From an uncultured Flavobacterium sp. (GTDB lineage: Bacteria > Bacteroidota > Bacteroidia > Flavobacteriales > Flavobacteriaceae), in the NCBI GenBank assembly GCA_946480635.1, contig CAMLKV010000074.1, positions 1 to 8,912 of the forward strand: 8,912 bases of DNA, read 5' to 3'. Position numbers and translations under genes: made by a program. This document shows positions 6,637-8,912 of this stretch, in pieces. Position 1 is the stretch's first letter. Every line of letters begins with the position of its first letter. Below the pieces are notes generated by a model that worked only from the letters and a program-made list of their open reading frames with translations, had not been told where the DNA came from and searched no databases.

Positions 6637-6663
6637 GCTACTTTAAAATATTAATCTTTAGAT

Positions 6664-7410
6664 ATGAAATTATTAGAAGGAAAAACAGCAATTATTACTG
6701 GCGCAAGTCGTGGTATAGGAAGAGGTATTGCTGTTGTATTTGCACAACAAGGTGCAAATGTAGCTTTTACGTATAGTTCGTCTGCATCTGCAGCTCAAGA
6801 GTTAGAAAATGAATTAAGTGCTCTAGGGGTAAAAGCAAAAGGTTATCAATCGAATGCAGCTGATTTTAACGAAGCTCAAAAATTAGTTGATGATGTTATT
6901 GCTACTTTTGGAACAGTTGATATTTTAATAAATAATGCTGGAATTACAAAAGATAATTTGTTAATGCGTATTTCTGAAGAAGATTTTGATCAGGTAATCA
7001 ATGTTAATCTAAAGTCAGTATTCAACATGACAAAGGCGGTTCAAAAAGTAATGCTTAAAAACCGTGCTGGTTCAATTATTAATATGAGTTCTGTTGTTGG
7101 AGTTAAAGGAAATGCTGGACAAACAAATTATGCGGCTTCTAAGGCTGGAGTTATTGGTTTTACAAAATCAGTGGCTTTAGAGTTAGGTTCAAGAAATATT
7201 CGTTGTAACGCTATTGCACCTGGATTTATTGAAACAGAAATGACTGCAAAATTAAATGATGATGTAGTTCAAGGTTGGAGAGATTCTATTCCTTTAAAAA
7301 GAGGAGGAACTCCAGAAGATGTTGCTAATGCATGTGTGTTTTTAGCATCTGATATGAGTGCATATGTTACTGGGCAAGTAATGAATGTTGATGGAGGTAT
7401 GTTGACATAA
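6664..7410 (+). CDS. fabG: 3-oxoacyl-[acyl-carrier-protein] reductase
   Basis: FabG reduces 3-oxoacyl-ACP to 3-hydroxyacyl-ACP with NADPH in the fatty acid elongation cycle, in the cytosol. The 248 residues are the normal length for this short-chain dehydrogenase. Visible features in order: the Rossmann nucleotide loop TGASRGIG (12-19), NNAG (90-93), the structural Asn in NVNLKSVF (113-120), and the catalytic Ser143, Tyr156 and Lys160 (SSVVG, then NYAASK). These are followed by the APGFIETEM loop (185-193) and the C-terminal VTGQVMNVDGGM (235-246), which is typical of FabG. The match is close enough that I prefer FabG over a generic dehydrogenase. However, no acpP, fabF or fabD lies beside it, so a second copy elsewhere is possible. 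It heads a plus-strand cluster, with the next gene starting 17 bases after its stop codon. Confidence 0.95.
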   Translation: MKLLEGKTAIITGASRGIGRGIAVVFAQQGANVAFTYSSSASAAQELENELSALGVKAKGYQSNAADFNEAQKLVDDVIATFGTVDILINNAGITKDNLLMRISEEDFDQVINVNLKSVFNMTKAVQKVMLKNRAGSIINMSSVVGVKGNAGQTNYAASKAGVIGFTKSVALELGSRNIRCNAIAPGFIETEMTAKLNDDVVQGWRDSIPLKRGGTPEDVANACVFLASDMSAYVTGQVMNVDGGMLT

Positions 7411-7427
7411 TTTTAAAAAGACTGCTT

Positions 7428-8297
7428 ATGAAAAAATTTTTTTTTCTTTTTTTCTTTTTAATTACCATAGTTTCTTTTGCTCAAAAGCCTGGTGATGCAA
7501 TGTTACAACTTACTTTTGGAACTGAATATGTTCCTGCAAAATTAACTTTTCTCGATAATCATGTAGAAGAAGGTTATGTGTATGGTTTTATTGAAAATCG
7601 CTTTTTTGAAGTAAACATGGGATTTATTTCGGGCTTTGAAACTATTGAAAACAAAACAAATTTAGATGACAAAGTTTTTGATTTTAGAGCTACTTCTAAT
7701 GGAGAGGTTAAAAAGTTACAATCCAAAAATTTAAAGAGTATTGTTTTATTAGGTAATGAAGATGATGTTGACATCCAATATGATTACATTAATCTTAAAA
7801 CAGTAAATTCTGCAGGAGAAATAGTTGATTTGAATAAAAAAATTTGGTTACCTCTAATAAAAAAAGATAATATAAGTCTTTATGGTTATAGTTATTTTTT
7901 GACTCAACCCAACGGTAGTGGTGCTCAATACATTTGTACACCTGTATATTTGAAAGGAGCCAATCAAGATTTTGCAATTCCACCCATTGATTATAACAGA
8001 GTAAATCTTTTTAATTTAGGCAAAATTGACGATAAATTTAAAATAGCAGTTAAAGAAATTTTTAAAGATTGTCCAGAATTAATTGCTAAAATGGATTTAG
8101 AAAAAACGTTTACAAAAGAAGACAAAAGATCTGCCGTGCAGAAATATAAAGAAGAAGAAAAGGAATATAAAGCAAAAGCAAAGGAATTGCCACGAAAAGA
8201 AAGAAAAAGTTTTAGGACTAAATTTTATGAAAATAAAGCTTTAGAACCATATTTCATCATGATTGATGAATACAATAAAACTTGTCCAAAACAGTAA
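7428..8297 (+). CDS. Secreted hypothetical protein with charged C-terminal region
   Basis: I do not recognise a named family for this 289-residue protein. It begins with a clear Sec signal peptide, MKK followed by a Phe/Leu-rich core and VSFA, with likely cleavage before Gln19 (SFA|QK), the usual pattern in Flavobacterium-type bacteria. The cysteine at the cleavage site needed for a lipoprotein is absent, so it should be soluble in the periplasm or bound to the outer membrane. Residues 19-190 look rich in beta strands (AKLTFLDNHVEEGYVYGFIENRFFEVNM), with YSYFLTQPNGSGAQYIC at 154-170. Cysteines are at 170, 215 and 286. Residues 228-270 are packed with Lys, Glu and Arg and are probably a long charged helix (KYKEEEKEYKAKAKEL). 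It starts 17 bases after fabG and ends 11 bases before the VWA gene, so the three are probably co-transcribed. Its start region contains long T runs. Confidence 0.85.
   Translation: MKKFFFLFFFLITIVSFAQKPGDAMLQLTFGTEYVPAKLTFLDNHVEEGYVYGFIENRFFEVNMGFISGFETIENKTNLDDKVFDFRATSNGEVKKLQSKNLKSIVLLGNEDDVDIQYDYINLKTVNSAGEIVDLNKKIWLPLIKKDNISLYGYSYFLTQPNGSGAQYICTPVYLKGANQDFAIPPIDYNRVNLFNLGKIDDKFKIAVKEIFKDCPELIAKMDLEKTFTKEDKRSAVQKYKEEEKEYKAKAKELPRKERKSFRTKFYENKALEPYFIMIDEYNKTCPKQ
7431..7459 (+). repeat. A6-T9-C-T7-C-T5 homopolymer tract in signal peptide
   Basis: Directly after the ATG at 7428 comes A6 (7431-7436), then T9 (7437-7445), C, T7 (7447-7453), C and T5 (7455-7459). In frame this reads as Lys-Lys then Phe/Leu codons of the signal peptide core. 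Runs of nine identical bases can slip during replication, and a one-base change here would destroy the reading frame at once. Confidence 0.7.
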
Positions 8298-8308
8298 TTC
8301 TTAAAATA

Positions 8309-8912
8309 ATGAATTCCAGTTATATCTTATTTATACTTTTAGCTATAATGGTTTCTGCTGGAATTGCATTTTACCAATATTTATATAAAGCCAATTACAA
8401 ATCGCGATTGCATTTGTTTTTGGCTTTTTTACGTTTTGCATCGATTTTTTTGGTTTTATTGTTATTGATTAATCCAATTATTTCCAGAAAAACTTATGAA
8501 ACACAAAAAACTCCTTTGCCAATTGTTGTAGATAATTCAGAATCTATTTCTTTCTTAAATCAGGATAAAAAAGCTAAAGAAATAGCTGACTTATTAAACT
8601 CGAATTCTAAATTACAAGAAAAATATCAAGTACAATTGTTTTCTTTTGACGAAGAATTTAATTCTGACAAAGATCTTGATTTTAAAGGGAAGCAATCGAA
8701 TATCTATAGAGTATTCGAAAATTTAAAGCAATTATATAGAACTCAAAATCATCCTGCAGTTTTATTGACAGATGGAAATCAGACACAAGGAAGCGATTAT
8801 GTATTTAACATTCAGCAAAATGCAAATGTATTTCCTATAGTCTTGGGAGATACTATTGAACATTTAGATTTAAAAATAAGTCAGTTAAATGCTAATAAGT
8901 ATGCTTTTCTAA
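8309..8912 (+). CDS. Membrane-anchored VWA-domain protein, 3' end cut by window edge
   Basis: The frame opens at the ATG at 8309 and has no stop before the window edge (201 codons seen). Two hydrophobic helices lie at about 4-22 and 36-58, joined by a short basic loop (KANYKSRLH). After them comes a von Willebrand A-like fold: PIVVDNSESIS (71-81) contains the D-x-S-x-S metal-ion-dependent adhesion site (D75, S77, S79), and AVLLTDGNQTQG (150-161) holds the second conserved Asp (D155). The two helices put the domain on the periplasmic side if the connecting loop is cytoplasmic. In Bacteroidota, similar proteins with two N-terminal helices and a VWA domain are often around 650-700 residues long, with a further large C-terminal part; that part is not visible here. 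It follows the secreted-protein gene by 11 bases, so it probably belongs to the fabG transcript. Its role is unknown. Confidence 0.88.
   Translation, partial: MNSSYILFILLAIMVSAGIAFYQYLYKANYKSRLHLFLAFLRFASIFLVLLLLINPIISRKTYETQKTPLPIVVDNSESISFLNQDKKAKEIADLLNSNSKLQEKYQVQLFSFDEEFNSDKDLDFKGKQSNIYRVFENLKQLYRTQNHPAVLLTDGNQTQGSDYVFNIQQNANVFPIVLGDTIEHLDLKISQLNANKYAFL

Noticed and set aside
7574..7983. Two minus-strand open frames of 66 and 62 residues
   Set aside because: They are antisense to the secreted 289-aa protein gene, which has a signal peptide and operon context; there is no support for the minus frames.
1..8912. Mobile element, CRISPR array, tRNA, rRNA or toxin-antitoxin pair
   Set aside because: Reading both strands I found no transposase or integrase motif, no regularly spaced direct repeats, no cloverleaf-like sequence and no toxin-antitoxin-like gene pair.

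Overview
The window looks like chromosomal DNA from a member of the Bacteroidota, most likely a Flavobacterium-like genus. Evidence seen in the sequence: AT-rich DNA, start codons without strong Shine-Dalgarno sites, three promoters with a TAnnTTTG -7 element typical of this phylum, a lipoprotein with a Cys followed by Ser residues, and a secreted protein whose signal peptide ends in SFAQ. The genus is an inference from overall protein style; no search was possible.

Layout. Positions 1-1929 hold a minus-strand operon: a 292-aa pirin, a small 104-aa GNAT-type acetyltransferase and a second, different pirin cut by the window edge. A clear -7 promoter element lies just upstream, with an imperfect 16-bp palindrome at the -33 position. 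Next on the minus strand (2023-2706) is an unrecognised 227-aa protein with two membrane helices. Its start codon lies at the foot of a large concentric hairpin followed by six T. Positions 2785-5211 encode PheT, the phenylalanyl-tRNA synthetase beta chain, with its own promoter. A strong hairpin terminator (5304-5330) separates it from a di-haem cytochrome c peroxidase lipoprotein gene (5336-6538).

From 6664 onward the genes lie on the plus strand. A FabG-type 3-oxoacyl-ACP reductase is transcribed divergently from the peroxidase gene. It is followed at short spacing by an unrecognised secreted 289-aa protein and by the first 201 residues of a membrane-anchored von Willebrand A-like protein that runs off the window.

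Most of the window is ordinary housekeeping and accessory metabolism. I see no mobile element, CRISPR array, tRNA, rRNA or defence system. The points most worth checking are the hairpin that contains the ribosome-binding region of the 227-aa membrane-protein gene, the pirin-GNAT-pirin operon with its candidate operator, and the fabG / secreted protein / VWA gene cluster.
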